Shown piece after piece: positions 38,501 to 52,928 of a stretch of 64,000 nt of DNA; within the stretch, counting starts at the first letter, position 1, and each line of letters begins with the position of its first letter. The DNA is taken from the NCBI RefSeq assembly GCF_015706575.1, contig NW_024037057.1:3243501-3307500 (forward strand). Reading direction: 5' to 3'. A model generated the notes under the pieces. That model was not told the origin of the DNA and ran no database searches. It saw only the letters and a list, made by a program, of their open reading frames with translations. A program made the translations under genes and the position numbers. This DNA is from Patiria miniata. Taxonomy: Eukaryota; Echinodermata; Asteroidea; Valvatida; Asterinidae.

Positions 38501-41500
38501 ATTCTGTTGTTACGCAACTGGTAAACTAAACATTGAGCATTAGTTTGACATAAAATTCCCTACCTGGGTTCATATTAACCCTTACTCTCTGAGGGTAGTT
38601 TACTGCATGTCAGTTGGTTATGCCAATGCCCTCCAGCTGCAGTTTATTGGAGGATACTTTGATGTAGCAGTGAAGGCTCCAATTGGCAGGAGTTGGAGGC
38701 CCTGGAGGGTGCCTGATACTGACCAGCTGGGGGCACTCACTTTGTTATCAGAGGACTCTCATTGTTCTCTGTGGCATGTATTGGAGTGCCTGTCCAGTTA
38801 CCCTTGAAATGACATGGCAGATATTGGAGGGCCATGCAAAAAACATAGGAGATTTTCTTGAGGCACAATTGGCATGCGTTGGAGGGTCAAGTAGGGTAAG
38901 GGTTAATTATTATTCATAAATACCTCCGACAGTTTAGCCATTCCTATTGGTCGAGAGCCCATCACGTGGCCGGTCTTAAACGGATGATAAAGACATGGCT
39001 AGCTGGTCTTAAACACTTTTCCAGTGTCACATAAAATGTGGACTCCTAAAAATCCAGTGCCTCTTACCGTTTCATTGGTTGAACGTTCACAGTCCTCACG
39101 TAGGCATGCGCAACACTACCAGGGAGTCAGAATTTTATAGTTCTAAATTCAAAACGCAACGCGCCAGGTGCGTTCTACGCGACATCGCACTGAACGTGCC
39201 GCGCGCGCGTCAATCTCCATAAAAGGGTTGTTTACATCTTAATCGCCAGCTGAACACTCCATTATTTAGCTTGAACAAAATTGGGATTTTTTGACCAAAA
39301 TATTATATTTTTTTTAACCGAAAAGGCATTTATGAATGGGAATAAATATGTGCTCGGTCGGTATTAATCACTCTGTTTAAGACCGCTTGGAGTCTGGGCG
39401 GCTCGGGTAATTATCAGCACCCAGACTCTAAGCGGTCTTAACCCTAAAGGGGCCGGGTTATTTTGACCATCTCTCAGCCGGGGGGGGGGGGGGGGGGGGG
39501 GGGGGTGGATTCCGCCCCCCCCCCCCCTAAGATCTCGGCCATCGAGTGACGACAATTTTTGAAACTCACTACATGCATAGAACAACTCTTCCTCAACATG
39601 CCCAAGAAATTTCATGACTATAGGTCAAAGGGTTTGGGAATTATGGCTAATTAATTATTCATATGTATGAATGCCAATTCTGCTCGGTGTACACGACGTT
39701 TATGCGAAAATTCAGTTTTCACGGCGCGTAGCGCCGGAAAATTTTTCGCTACGTGCAAACCCGTGGTCCGATTTTTATGTTTTTGGTATCAAAAGATGCG
39801 CAAAGCTCGAGGCTAAAAAGTCATAATAGCTCGGGTCGCGAAAAAATTTTTTTTAGAAGCTATCGCGGAAAATGTTGAGGGGGGGGCGGATTCCGCCCCC
39901 CCCCCGGCCCTTTTAGGGTTAAACAGAGTGATTTAAACCTCTCGAGCACACATTTATTCCCTTATTTATTTCTGGTAACGAAACCAAGGATTCCTCAAAA
40001 GCACCCTAGGCACTGTAGCTCGAAAGCCTGAAGAAAGAAGACAATCGGAAGAAATTACAGTTTCAGAGGTGGGAGGAAAACCGCAAAGGAATGCTCCTTA
40101 GGTAAAACCCACGGAATCAGGCAGGGACTGAAAACCCTATCCACATGTGGACCGGGGCAGGAATACGGGCACGGGACTGGGCACTACAAAGGGCTCCCAA
40201 AAGAGGTTTGTTTTGCACGAAGATGATTAACGGGGTAGGCATACCTGGCAGCAACTCGTTTTGACAGTCTGATTCGCTGCCGAACTGGAACTGAACCAAT
40301 GTTTGGATAAAAAGTGCCAAACCAAACACGAACTGAACACGAACCAAACCCAATGGCTCACTAACAGCACTACCTGACTCTATAAGTGACCTAGGCCCAA
40401 TTTCATAGCGCTGCTTAACAGCCGACTTTGTGCTTACCGAGCGTCCATCTATTTCATAGGGACCGTTAAGCAGTAAGCACAGCAAAAGCACGCTTAACCC
40501 CAGAAGAAAACTGTGCTTAAATCAGTGACGTAACAGTAGAAATCTCCATGCGCGCAACCGTTAGCATGAAATAGTGCTTAAGCAGCAGCATGATTTTCTG
40601 CTATAGTAAGCACAACTTTTCTGTTTACTATTAAGCAGTGCTATGAAATTGGGCCCAGGAGTTGGGCCGAGTCGTTAATCCTTGTGTGTAGGATCCAGTA
40701 AGCACAGCAAAAGCACGCTTAGCCTATAAGCACAGATTCACGGCATGAAATAGTGCTTAAGCGGCAGCATGATTTTCTGCTTTAGCATGTTTAGTAAGCA
40801 CAACTTTTCTGCTTACCATTAAGCAGCTCTATGAAATTGGGCCCCGGTCAAATGTTCATCTTAGATATGAATTACAATGTACATTTTTTTGGTACCATTT
40901 ACCATTTATAACAACTACCATTAGTGGGCTTTAAATTTGCTGTTCCTGTGAACAGTGACATAAATTCGAGTTTCACGTTGAAACATAACTTTTGTTTGTA
41001 AATTGCTAGTTTTTTTTTAGAAATACTGAAGTTTTCACTTTTGCATTCTGAGACATCAAATTAAAAAATCTGTCAACGTTGAGTTACGGAATAATAACTC
41101 ACAATTTTTGCATTGTCTGCAGCCAGACAATACTTTGTGTACGTGTCTTTTTTGTGCATTATATAAGGATGCCAAAGCTAACGAGGGTTTAGAGGGTTGA
41201 ATATAAAATATAAAAAAATATTTCGTATGTTGAAGAGCAAACGTAGAGCAGCTTTAAAGGAAAGATACAACATTTGCAAACATCAAAAAAAGAAATGATC
41301 AAAACATCACAAAATACCTTACTGAATTGTTAGGGAATGACAGCATCCTGTAAAATCGTGACTCCTGGTGTGCTGACATTTTCAAGAAAAAGTGTATTTT
41401 TCCAACAATGTTCGGTCGACCAGCGTTGGAAAAACCTGGGTTTTTTTTCAAAAACCACTCCTAGTTTTTATATTAAGTTATTCCGCATTTTCTTTGCAAG

Positions 41501-43392
41501 TGATTACACACCTATGAAGGGGTACAAACCTGCTAGACTGATTCTTTAACCTTACAATTCCCCAAAATCTATCAATTGTTCTGTTAATATTAAGTGGGGT
41601 CAGGGAACCAGACTACAAGATGATGATTGGTTTTCTTGGTTTTTCCAGCATTTACAAGCCCAAAGCAAGTCAGTTTAACAATATTTGCTATAACATACCA
41701 GTCCTCTGAATCAATTTATTTCTGAAAACTGCAGCACAAGTACATGTTGTGCATTCCGTTTAACCATTTCAATTTTTTTCAAATCCAACTTTCAAACATT
41801 TTGACAATGGTTTAGTTGTGGTCTAGTATACAAATTTTGAGCTATATGTATAACATGTACACGTACTACCCTCTATGTAATTCTACTGAAATTTCTTCCT
41901 TGTGATAACAACCACTGCACGCTCTGTATGATATTTCCCGTTCTCTGCCTCCATAATTATTTAATCGGATAATTTTCTGCAGACACCAAATTCCCCATCA
42001 ACAGCATGGGACAAGGCATTGAGCACGTACAATCTCAGCCGTCGAATGTGCCATTTGACCCGAGGGCATTTCAGCCAAGTGAACCACGCAACGCACACAA
42101 CCGCAGCGAAAAAAAAAAAATAATGCACACGCTTTATACGCTGCTGGTTAATCTTTGAGAGCAGAGAAAATATGCCTGTCCTACTTAATCCCATCTGCAA
42201 TGTATTGCATGGATTAACATGATTAAACTCAATTCATAGTCAATTCTAGTCGCTGTGCACAGGCAGAAAATATGCCAGTTACAAAATATTGATAGTTGAA
42301 ATTTTCCTTTTTGTACACACGTATGGTAGATGTAGTAAAATTTCTCATACTATGTATTCAAATTTAACAGGGGAATTTTTACATATTTTAAAGTTTACAT
42401 ATTTTAAATTGCTCGTTTTTTTTTTTTTATAGAATTACACAAATTTCCTCACTTCTGAATGAGACTGTAAGTTCAACGGAAAAAAAACGCCCACGTTTAA
42501 TTACTGAATTATTTCCTTTACACATTTTGAAGTACTTGCAGCCCCACAATAATTCCATTCTTTCTTGCTAGGCTGGTTCCCACCCCAAAGTCAGTATTGA
42601 TAGTGTACAGACCCGGAACCAGTCTGCTCGTAAAGCGGCTCTTTTTATGGCCAATATACAACCCTTTTTTTCAGAGGGTTACAGATCCCCCACCCCCAAA
42701 GAAAAAAAATTTAAGAGTTTTTGGGGTTGAAATAAAACAAGTTGCAAATTTATGAAGAGACAAAAAAATCATATTTGTTGAATGAGCACGGATGATGCAA
42801 CATTAAAGGCTGCATTGAAATTACATTGTAATTTTGGTGGGTAGGGATTGACTGAGTCATTATACATACACACCCTTCATTTGCCCTTATGTACAGTACA
42901 ATGTATAAGTGTCCTTTAATACTCAATGCACACTATTCTAACATACAGACACACCACACTAAACCGTTCTCCCATATTGTTTTGACAATATAAAAATTAA
43001 TTGCATCAGTTCCGCTTAATTTACTCTTTGGTGGGTGGGGCTTGACTGAGTCATAACGTACAATGTACACCCTTGCATGCACAATGTACTATGAGTGTCT
43101 TACTCAATGCACAATTCTAACATACAGTAACACACATGCATGCCTAAACCAATCCCCCATGTTGTTTTAACAATATAAAAATTAATTGCACCGGTTCCGA
43201 GGACGTACATGTGGCGACAGTTAGTACAGTCTGCACAGAAATATGCCCCTGACATCGGCTCAAAACACACAGTCAACACAAGGCATTAATCTAATATCTG
43301 TATTCCCCGGACTGACTTCCACACGGGTATTAAAACACACAGTATCAGCGTAGCACATTCTCCAGCTCCATGATGAGAAGGGGAGCCATTCT

Positions 43393-43424
<32 letters not shown>

Positions 43425-46400
43425 GCAGGGGATCTGGATAGCGATATTTGCATTATATATTAGCCCGTTAACGCGGCAATGAATTTCATAAATAATACAT
43501 ACATCACGGCCTACACTATATGCACCGTACAATACGGTGCACACTCGCCCCAAGCATTTCGGTCCTCCAGTGTATCATGTGAAAACTAGACAGCACTTCA
43601 ACGGAACGACACGCCCGCGATCCACAAAAGCCCTAATTCCCCCTCCCTTAATTTGTTCCACGTGCGATTAACCTTTCAATAAAGAACTGATTATTTTAAC
43701 AGACCGGCCCAAACGATATAATTATGTTTGTACTGCATGAGTGCCAGTATGTATAGTGGGGGATTTGCACATTTTAAGTTGCCACTTCGTGACTGTGTAC
43801 ACGTTAATATGTACACGTGTGGGCAATTCTTTGGTAACGGAATTACGGAATTTTGTCACTTTGTCAAGGATTATTCTTTCCCAAGAAAATATGTTCAATG
43901 CTAGGCAACTAATCTAAACATGGAAAGGGAGCCAAGACCCAGTAGAATTGATTGACCGCTAAAAAAAAAAAAATCCCACAAGATTACCCTTTAAGGGGCG
44001 GAGCTTAATATCGGTAACGGAATTACGGACGGAGGACAAGCATATTTGAGTTCTCGCATAAATTAATAAAACTCTCTGAAGTTTTGAAATTTTAAAATTG
44101 GACACTACCTGTTATTTGTAGAGTTCAGGGGTGTTGTTAACTACAATGCAGAACAAAGTTGAAAAAATAATCACTCTTTTCATAATTTGCATTTTAATCA
44201 CGGTAACGGAATTACGCCTGGGCGGTAACGGAATTACGCCATAGGTTTACATGTAATAGGTAAATGCTATACATTAACATTGAATTCAACATAAACTCAT
44301 CACAATACACATTTTAGAAGTATATAAAATGCCACAAGGGGAAAGCTCAGTGAAAATTAGCAGATCAAAATGTAAATGTAGGCCTAAACATGTCTGGGCT
44401 TCATTTTTTAGGTCAAAGGTCAAGGTCAAATGAAAGCAGTCTGGTGATGGCTGCATTGCCTGTTAGCAATGTATATTTATTTTTTAACGAAAATCAAATT
44501 TTACTATGAACAATTGTATTATCGTATTTCGCTAGTTTCTCGTGGAAAATACAATAAAACTGTACTGGTTGGCATCTCTGAGCAAGGGAAGATGTTAAGT
44601 TATGCCAAGTAGAAGTACAAGTACAGTCTGGTACTGAATCAATATTGTTGTTTTTAGAGTCGTTGTGGAATATATTTTCTCTGGGAACCAGACAACGGCT
44701 TTGGCAACATATTTAAAGGGAATGTACATCATTGGCTTTTGCTGTAATTTTCAGAAATGAACTATTTGAGGGGTTAGTATAATAGATCAAATATTGTTAC
44801 ACTGACATGTTTGAAGTTTTGCGTTCAAATGCTGGAAAACCAAGAAAAACAAAACTGTTCAAGTAGTCTGGTTCCCTGACTCCATTAAAGGTAAAATGGA
44901 TCAATTTATAGATGCTGGAAAAGTGGAGGGTAAGGGAACCAGACTAGCTGGCCTGCACCCGTTCATAAACATGTAACAAATAACAAACAAAATTTGGACT
45001 GGAAAGAGTGTAAAGTTGGAGCAGTAGTTGAAAAATAGATAGGTTTTTCCAACGGTGGTCGGCCGACCACCATTGGAAATGTATACAAAAATATCATTTT
45101 TTTGAAAATTACTTCACACCAGGTGCCATAATTTTACAGGATGCTTTAGAGTGTCATTTACCAACATCCTAGTAAGGTATTTCGTAAAAACCTGGTAGTT
45201 TTATTTTCTGATGTTTGCAAATGTATATTCCCTTTAAGCATCCAAACAACTATTAGCATTTTTTAAATAGTAAAAAAAAAAAGTAAAAGTAAAAAATATC
45301 AATGGAACACCTGATTATTTTTAATTGCATAATAGCAAATTAAAAAGGGAAATGATTTAACAAGTAATTTAGTATTTAAAGTTATTGTTCAAGGTTTACA
45401 TGCAAATCTCCTATTTACTATGTCATGTACATAATCTGGGGGAAGTGTGCATACTTTGTGCATGCGTAATTCCGTTACCGTAATTCCGTTACCGTTTCGT
45501 AATTCCGTTACCACTTGGAAAAATGCCAAGAAATTACTATTTTAAAGTTGTTTTTTTTCATGTATGTTTATAGTAGGGTCTTTTCTCAACATACATGATT
45601 TGTAGAAAAAAAACAAGAAAATTTGTGAAATAAGTAACTTTTGTCATTTTTTCGGTAACGGAATTACGTGCTAATTTTGACATTTTTAAATGAAGGCCTA
45701 CACTATATATATATATTTATATATATATTTAGATGTTTTTTTAATGACCCTGAGTAATGTTAGTAACTTGTTACATCATAAAATAAATCAAATCTTTTCC
45801 CTATAATTCAGAAAGTAATATATACACAAAATTTTATTTTTTTACCAAATCTGAACGTTTTTAATCATAAATTGCAAAAATCACTGTTTTTACCAGAAAT
45901 ATGTATTTTTTTTTAATTTCGTTTTTTGAACTGAATTCCCCATTTAATTGAGGTCTGGAAAAAGTACAAAAAAGGTTTAATATGTAAATATTTATTTTTG
46001 ACATTTTTTGCTCTCCCATGGAGAATCGCCCGTAGGCAATCAAGTGCAGTCAGCATGTTTGCGAAATGCAGTGAGGTGTCAGTAAAATTATGTCGTCTTT
46101 ATTTTATTTTTTACAGTTGGACATAATTTGTTGACAGAGTTCTAACATCTGGGATCACATTCATGCTAAGCACATATACATCACTTTATAGCACAGAAAA
46201 GGTTTGCTTAAAGTTGCATCACCTGTGCTCGAGCTTCAACAAATTTGATTTTTTTTTTCATTTAATAAATTTTAAATTTGTGTGTCACTGTGCTCTTTAT
46301 ATGCCAACTCTCTAAAAAAAATCTCCCATTGTTATTTTTTGGGGGGGAATCTGCAACCCTCCGCAATTTTGGAAAGAATGTTGCAACCTGACGCCATTTT

Positions 46401-49400
46401 TTTCTTCATATCAGTCATTGCAAAAATGATGATAAGACATGACTTTGTACACAACCACTGAAGTGGCGTCGGGTTGCAACATTCTTTCAGCAATTTTTTT
46501 AAATTTTTTTTATTCTGGTCACAAAAATGAGCTGCCTTACCAGCAAACTGGTTCCCGGTTGGTCCGTACATTATCAATACTGATTGTTGAGTGGGAACCA
46601 GCCTAGAGCCTACACAACGGGAATGGAATTATTGTCGGGCTACAACTTTAGTGAAAGTAATTCAAAATATGTTAAGTAATATTTCAATTTAACTACATGT
46701 AAAAGCCCCCGTGGATTTTTTTCGGTCGATGTCTCATTCAATGAGACATCGACGTTTGTATGAAAAGTAGCAATTTATAAAAGCTTTTTTTTTCAGGACG
46801 AAATTCAAAAAGAGCGTGCTAGGAACCATCCTCAATCCTCCAAAATGGTGCACTAATGCACTTATGTTCAAATGAAGGATGCCCAGCACCTCAATCCTCT
46901 AAACTTCTCAGATAGCCCTGCCTCTCAAAATGCTTTCATCCTCAATCCCTCAAAATCCTCCTCTTCTTCAAATACCATTCATTCTCATACAGTTTGTATC
47001 CTTCAAAATCCTCATGTGCTTCAACGCCACTACCGGTAATCCTCAATCCTCCAAAATCTTCCTCTTCTTCAAATACCATTCATTCTCATATCCTTCAAAA
47101 TCCTCGTGTGCTTCAACGCCACTACCGGTAATCCTCAATCCTCCAAAATCCTCCTCTTCTTCAAATACCGTTCATTCTCATATCCTTCAAAATCCTCATG
47201 TGCTTCCACGCCACTAATCCTCAATCCTCCAAACTCCTCATGTCATGCATGTGCTTCAATGTCATTCATCCCCAATCCTCCAAAATCCTAAAAAATTGTA
47301 GATGCATTCACCCTCGCTCCTCCAAAATCCTCCAAAACAGTCAGGAGGATTTTGGAGGATTGACAAGGGTTTTAAGGGTTAAGATTATCAGGTTTAGTGG
47401 CCACAATGTCCTAAGCAATAATATGTGTACATTTATAGCAGTCCTTTGAAGTTTGGTCCCAATTTCATGCCAATCTCAGTACAATAAAACATTTCAATCT
47501 TTATAAAACCCCATTTTAAAATCTCTTCTAATCACCCTGCAAAAGTGTTATCACATCTAATTTAGAGTAATTATTAGATAATTATAGTAATTATTGGATA
47601 ATAGGCCACCTAATACTTCAGAATTACTGATGTTTATAGCAACATGTATGCAAAACATCATCTCATTAAACGCTTGTTATTTTTTTTTATGTAACAGTAG
47701 CAGCACTGGCAGATTTTGTCAAATTAAAAAGTTACACTGTAGTGTTTCTCATTATTCTTAAGCGAACGGTCTGCTTTCAGTAATTAAATTCGCACAATGA
47801 GGTATTAAGTGCCATTCTACAGTAGCGGCCTGTTAACATGAACATACATGCAACGTGGCCACAAAACAATCGGTATTTGTAGAAAAACTTAATTTTCTCC
47901 AAATCGAAGGTTTGGCATAACATCAAAAGCCATTTGGACTTTATCACCAAATTTCCCTTGAGTGTTTAAAATTCTTTCAGATTCATGTAATTCACAAATT
48001 AAACGACTTCTCCCCCATATAAAAATTTGACCTTGACTTTGGTATGTTTAGTGTGTGCAGTGGCACATAAGCATGTTAATTTTAAACCTTGAGTAGGGCC
48101 AATGGTTTTCCGCGATCGCGGAAAACGGACGGAATTCGCGGAATCTGCTCCTTGAAACGGAAAACGGAATTTGAATCTGAAGAAAAAACTTCTGCAATTT
48201 TATTGATAAAAAAACATAATTTCGTTAAATTTATTGAGTCCAAAACGAATTGTTGATGATTGATTGAACAAACGAGCCATATAACAAATGAGCGGTGTTA
48301 AACTATCCTAATTTGTCGCTAACGTTAGCACAAAAACAAAATGGCGGACATGAATTTTGCTTCGGCCAGCTGATGTGTGTGACGTCATCGGATTGGCCTG
48401 AATGCGAACGGCTGTTGTATGTTTCTTGGGTGTGTGGTAGTGGCGGTGCAGTATACTGTGGTGAAGTTAAATACTACGTCTGTACATTGATTGGCCGTTG
48501 ATAAAATAGCAATCTTTATTGGGGCAATTTTCCCGCGTTCCAACCAAACGACTATTTCATTATCGTCTTGGAATAATTTTGTGTGTACATGGTAATTGGT
48601 TTGTATGTTTAAATGCCTTTTTGTGTATTGAATAAATGTGAAACAGAATTTTTCAGCCTGAAATGGAATTTAGGATTTTTGAAAACGGAATTTGCACTTT
48701 TCTGAAACGGAAAAACATTGGCCCTACTTGAGTTGTTCCCCCCCCCCAAAAAAAATAGATATAAAAAAAATTCATTTGACTTCTATGCATAATCTTACAT
48801 GTTATGTAGTTCATGACCAAACATTGCTGCATATTGGATGGTCCATTAGCCACAGGACTCACATGATGTGCACGCCCCATGACAAGACAATCTTCAAGAT
48901 CAATTCATTGTACAGTGTACAAACCGGTAACGAATGGGCCAAATGGGCGCCATGCGGACAATGGGGGGGGGGGGGGGGAGAGGGGGAGGGGAGAGGGCAC
49001 AGGCTTGATTAGAAATTCCAGAGACTCCAAATGCTACATTTCTAAGAGCATCGAAGTTTGAATAAATACCCTGTATTTATTGTTTTGCCGAGAACGTCTC
49101 GCACGGGATATTTTCTTCAAACCCACAGCAGGTAACCTTTAGAGATTTTATCGTCGGCAATTTTTGGGGTTTTTTTCTGGGGGGGATGTTCATCTACATG
49201 AGTGGTACCTACTAAAAACAAAACACGTTTGACTGGGATCCGTGGGCACAAATGTCAAAGAATTACTTTTAACCGAAAGAATATAATCCTTTAAAAACGA
49301 TTCATCTTGCCGAGAAAATACAAATTTATTTGAGACCCACAATGGTCTGTAAAGTCCAACTCCACAGAGACTTAATCCATGGGGGCTTATAAATGAGCAA

Positions 49401-52400
49401 GCATTTAAGCACAGGGCTTGTAAATGTCTGCATGCAATCCGAACAAAGACTGACGGAGCCGAGTGGGCAGTTTCTTGTTTGAATGGCAAAAATCGGATTA
49501 CATGCGTCTGTAAAAACTAAAGCCCCCCATGCAATGCACGTGTAATCCCCCAAGTGCTGCGATAAAAAAATTGTACGCAATTCGGGGTCTTATACACGAG
49601 CAGGTTTGCAGACCCTTGTTGGATGCTGTGGAAATGTACAATGTCATTTGGAGTTTCAATTTAGCCAGTTCGGAATCTCGATGAAGTGGCCTAGGTCAAA
49701 GGTCATTCGGGATAAAATCGCTGACGCGATGTTACGTTGTGTTACCAGAACGGCCATTCTGCTCGTTATTAACACGCGAGGGTCACGCAACCTTCTCCTT
49801 CCACATTTGTGCGCCTTGGATGAGTGTTCGATGAATCCTGAATGACTGGTGACCTACATCATCGTGAAGTACCGTATTGGCTTATTGAGGGCTTATACTG
49901 TAAACTAGGGTTGCTGACGGCTGGTGGATGCTGTGGAAATGAATCATGTGATTTGGAATTTCAATTTAGAAAAGTATGTGCTATTGAAGCTGTAAGAACA
50001 AAAAAAAAGAAAAACAATTCTGCTTCTGGTTACCCTACCTACTCTTTTTTGACAGCCCCTACCCCGATTCTTTAAGGGGAAAAATGAAGAAAACCTCCCA
50101 AAATCATCAATTACTACCTTTTACACTTGACTACACACCAACACCTCCATATGATCGTACACAAAAAAAATGCCCCCAAAAATGTTCTGCCTACCTACCC
50201 TATTTTCAAATGACATGTAATCGGATGCTGTACTATTCCTTTTTTCACCTAATATTTACAAAGCTCATTGTGTGAGACACCCAGGGCACTGGACCATTTC
50301 ATGCCCTATCGACGTTTGCAAATTGTAACCAGTACATGCGCATGACTGGCGCGCTGGCATAAATGGCGCGCGCAGTTTAGGCTGGCGCATGTAAATTTGT
50401 TTGGTGCATTTCAAAGAATAGGACATTCAACAGAATTCCAAGTTCAAATAATCGAATATTAACCCTAACTCCCTGGACATCTCTGCAGCGATGCAACCTC
50501 GATCCCGCAAAATCCACCAACTGCCTCCACGTAAAAATTGCATACAGCCTCAATCCCGCAAAATCCTCCATAATTTTTTGAATGCGTTCCTTGGAGGGGT
50601 GACCACTGCCTCAATCCTGCAAAATCCTCCGGCAATCACTGTCAATATGTTGAGGCAGAGCCACTGACATCGTAGAGCAGTGCGGAGGATTTCAAATATA
50701 ATCTACATGTAGGCCTACATTAACGCACGGCTGAGCATAAACAAAAAAGACCGGCCAAAAACCTTGACACAGTGCATCCTCCAAAATCAGCAACACATTT
50801 TTGCCATGTGGCCTCAATCCTGCAAAATTCTCCGTTTTGTGCAGAGGATTTTGGAGGATTTGGGACGGTTAGGGTTAAATTATTCGAAAACGCACAACCT
50901 TACCTTGAGCATCTCGGCAAGACCCCTCGTGCTCTCGATGGTCATCACGTTCTGCACCTTCTTGGGAAGTTCCTTCAGGATGAGATCCTCGGCTATCAGG
51001 GCCCTGAAGCCGTACATGTGGACAAGGTCGTCCACGATGCGACCCTTCTTGGAGCCGGGACCGCCTGGATGATAAACACGAAAAAATAAAACCAATTAAT
51101 TTCTGTATTTTTACTATTTAAAGCAAGAATTTTACTACTTCCAAGCAAGAATTTTACTTAGTTTTTCAAGCAAACATGGTTAAACCAAGGATTCCTCATT
51201 GGCACTATAGATCACAAGTCTGAAGAAACCTGTAGACACACATGGTAGAGAGAAGAAAAGTATACATTAGGCCAAAAAAAACCACTTCTGTTTCCGATTA
51301 CATGGCATTCGAAAATAGGGTACCGGTAAGTAGGTAGGGAATTTTTTGTTGGCAATTTTTTTTGTGTACGATCACCAGGGCGTCTGCGTGTACATACATG
51401 CAGTTGAGGGTAAAAAGGTAGTAATTGATGGTTTTGTGTGTTTTTTCTCATTTTTTCCATAAAAATATTAGGATAGAGGCTGTCAGAATAGGGTAGGTAG
51501 GGAAACCGGAAGCAGAAGTATTTTGTTTTGGGCCTTATGAATTATTATTTTATTATTTGTATTATTTTATTTCTGGTAATGAAACCAAGGATTCCTCTAA
51601 AGTGACCTACATTGTAGGCACTGTAGCTTGCATGCCCAAGGAAACTTGAGAAGACAATGAAGAAATTACAGTTATAGAGGTGGGACGAAAACCCCACAAG
51701 ACTTGGGAAACCCACATCGTCATGTAGGAAATGACACGCCTATCCACTTGTGGACCAGTGTCCACAGAGGTGGAAGCCTAGATGGGGAGGACAATCACTG
51801 CACCAACCTGACTCCCCCAGGCAGTATCCGACGAGTTTTGGGGAGGACGGGCCACCCTTCTAAAATTATACACCAGCCCGCTAAAATTTTGCTGCCCATC
51901 CTCCTCAAAATTATACTCTCAGAACATTTCATTTTACATCTTGCACTTCAAAAATGTTAATTTTAGGGATACATTTTTGTTATACAGCAGCAATCTCATC
52001 ACTTAATGTCAATGTCAGCCTTCAATAAATTTCTGAATATTTCATAGTACTGATACATCTTATCAGCCATTCCATGTAAGGGTCATCACCAAACTCAAAA
52101 ATTGAAGTGAAAGGAATAAATTTTTGTCAGTTATATTTGATAAGAGGAATATTGAAACCATCTACATCTCAAAAGATTGTTTAAAATAAATCATTTGAAT
52201 TAAAATTTCAGCCTCCTGAACATGGATGAATTTTGTGGGCGAAACGGAGGGTCAGGGGTATAAATCACAAACTGAGGAAGTAATTGAAGCTCATTCATAA
52301 GATTGTGCTTTATCTGCATACATTTGGTAGCTATTCCAGTCTATTTGATAAAACATTGAGAATTTTTCGAAATGTCTTCAGTATTTTCCCACTATTACAT

Positions 52401-52878
52401 CGTGAAAACACCCTCAAAAATATGTCACGCGAGTCACAAAAAAGGACTTTTTTTTCAGATTACTTAATAACTAGAGAGGGATTCAGCTAGTGTTTGATAT
52501 TTGTAAATGAAATAGTGGTGGTCTATCAATAACAGTATGAATATTCTTATTTGCTCTACATTCCTTGTAGAAAAAACTATCTCAAGAATGTCACGCGAGT
52601 CACACATGATGTATGTCACGCGAGTCACCAGGGGTGGATCCAGGAATTTTCGCAGGGGGGAGGGGGGTTCATCAGCCAAAAAATCTGAAAATGTACACAC
52701 GTTTTTTTCTCTGGACACTCGCTTCCGTAAAATAAAAAACTGAAGGGGGGGGGGACTGGTACCAATTTCAATCGGCGGCGCTGTTCAAATTCGACGATTA
52801 TTAACACATTACAGAATGGTGTACCGTATTTTGAACAGGCGGACATTAGACCAGTATAATGTTTTTGGGGGTGTCACG

Positions 52879-52928
<50 letters not shown>

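Larger units (their letters stand above)
42450..46750. mobile_element. Element T: 4.3-kb element with about 200-bp terminal inverted repeats
   Basis: CTAGGCTGGTTCCCAC near 42570 and GTGGGAACCAGCCTAG near 46591 are exact complements. The similarity extends inward (TCAGTATTGAT, GGAACCAG) and outward (ACAATAATTCCATTC, GAATGAGAC), giving arms of roughly 200 bp. The interior holds a tandem duplication, a C28 run, a motif cluster and two other MITEs. No transposase frame of useful length is present. Outer limits are approximate. Confidence 0.65.

Noticed and set aside
43833..45668. Regular spaced-repeat array of CRISPR type formed by GGTAACGGAATTACG
   Set aside because: Spacing is irregular (15 to over 1200 bp), orientation is mixed, and the context is an intron.
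47383..48087. Additional exons of the gene within intron 2
   Set aside because: The kinase-like alignment runs continuously from exon 2 to exon 3, and no frame here has paired splice sites of matching phase.
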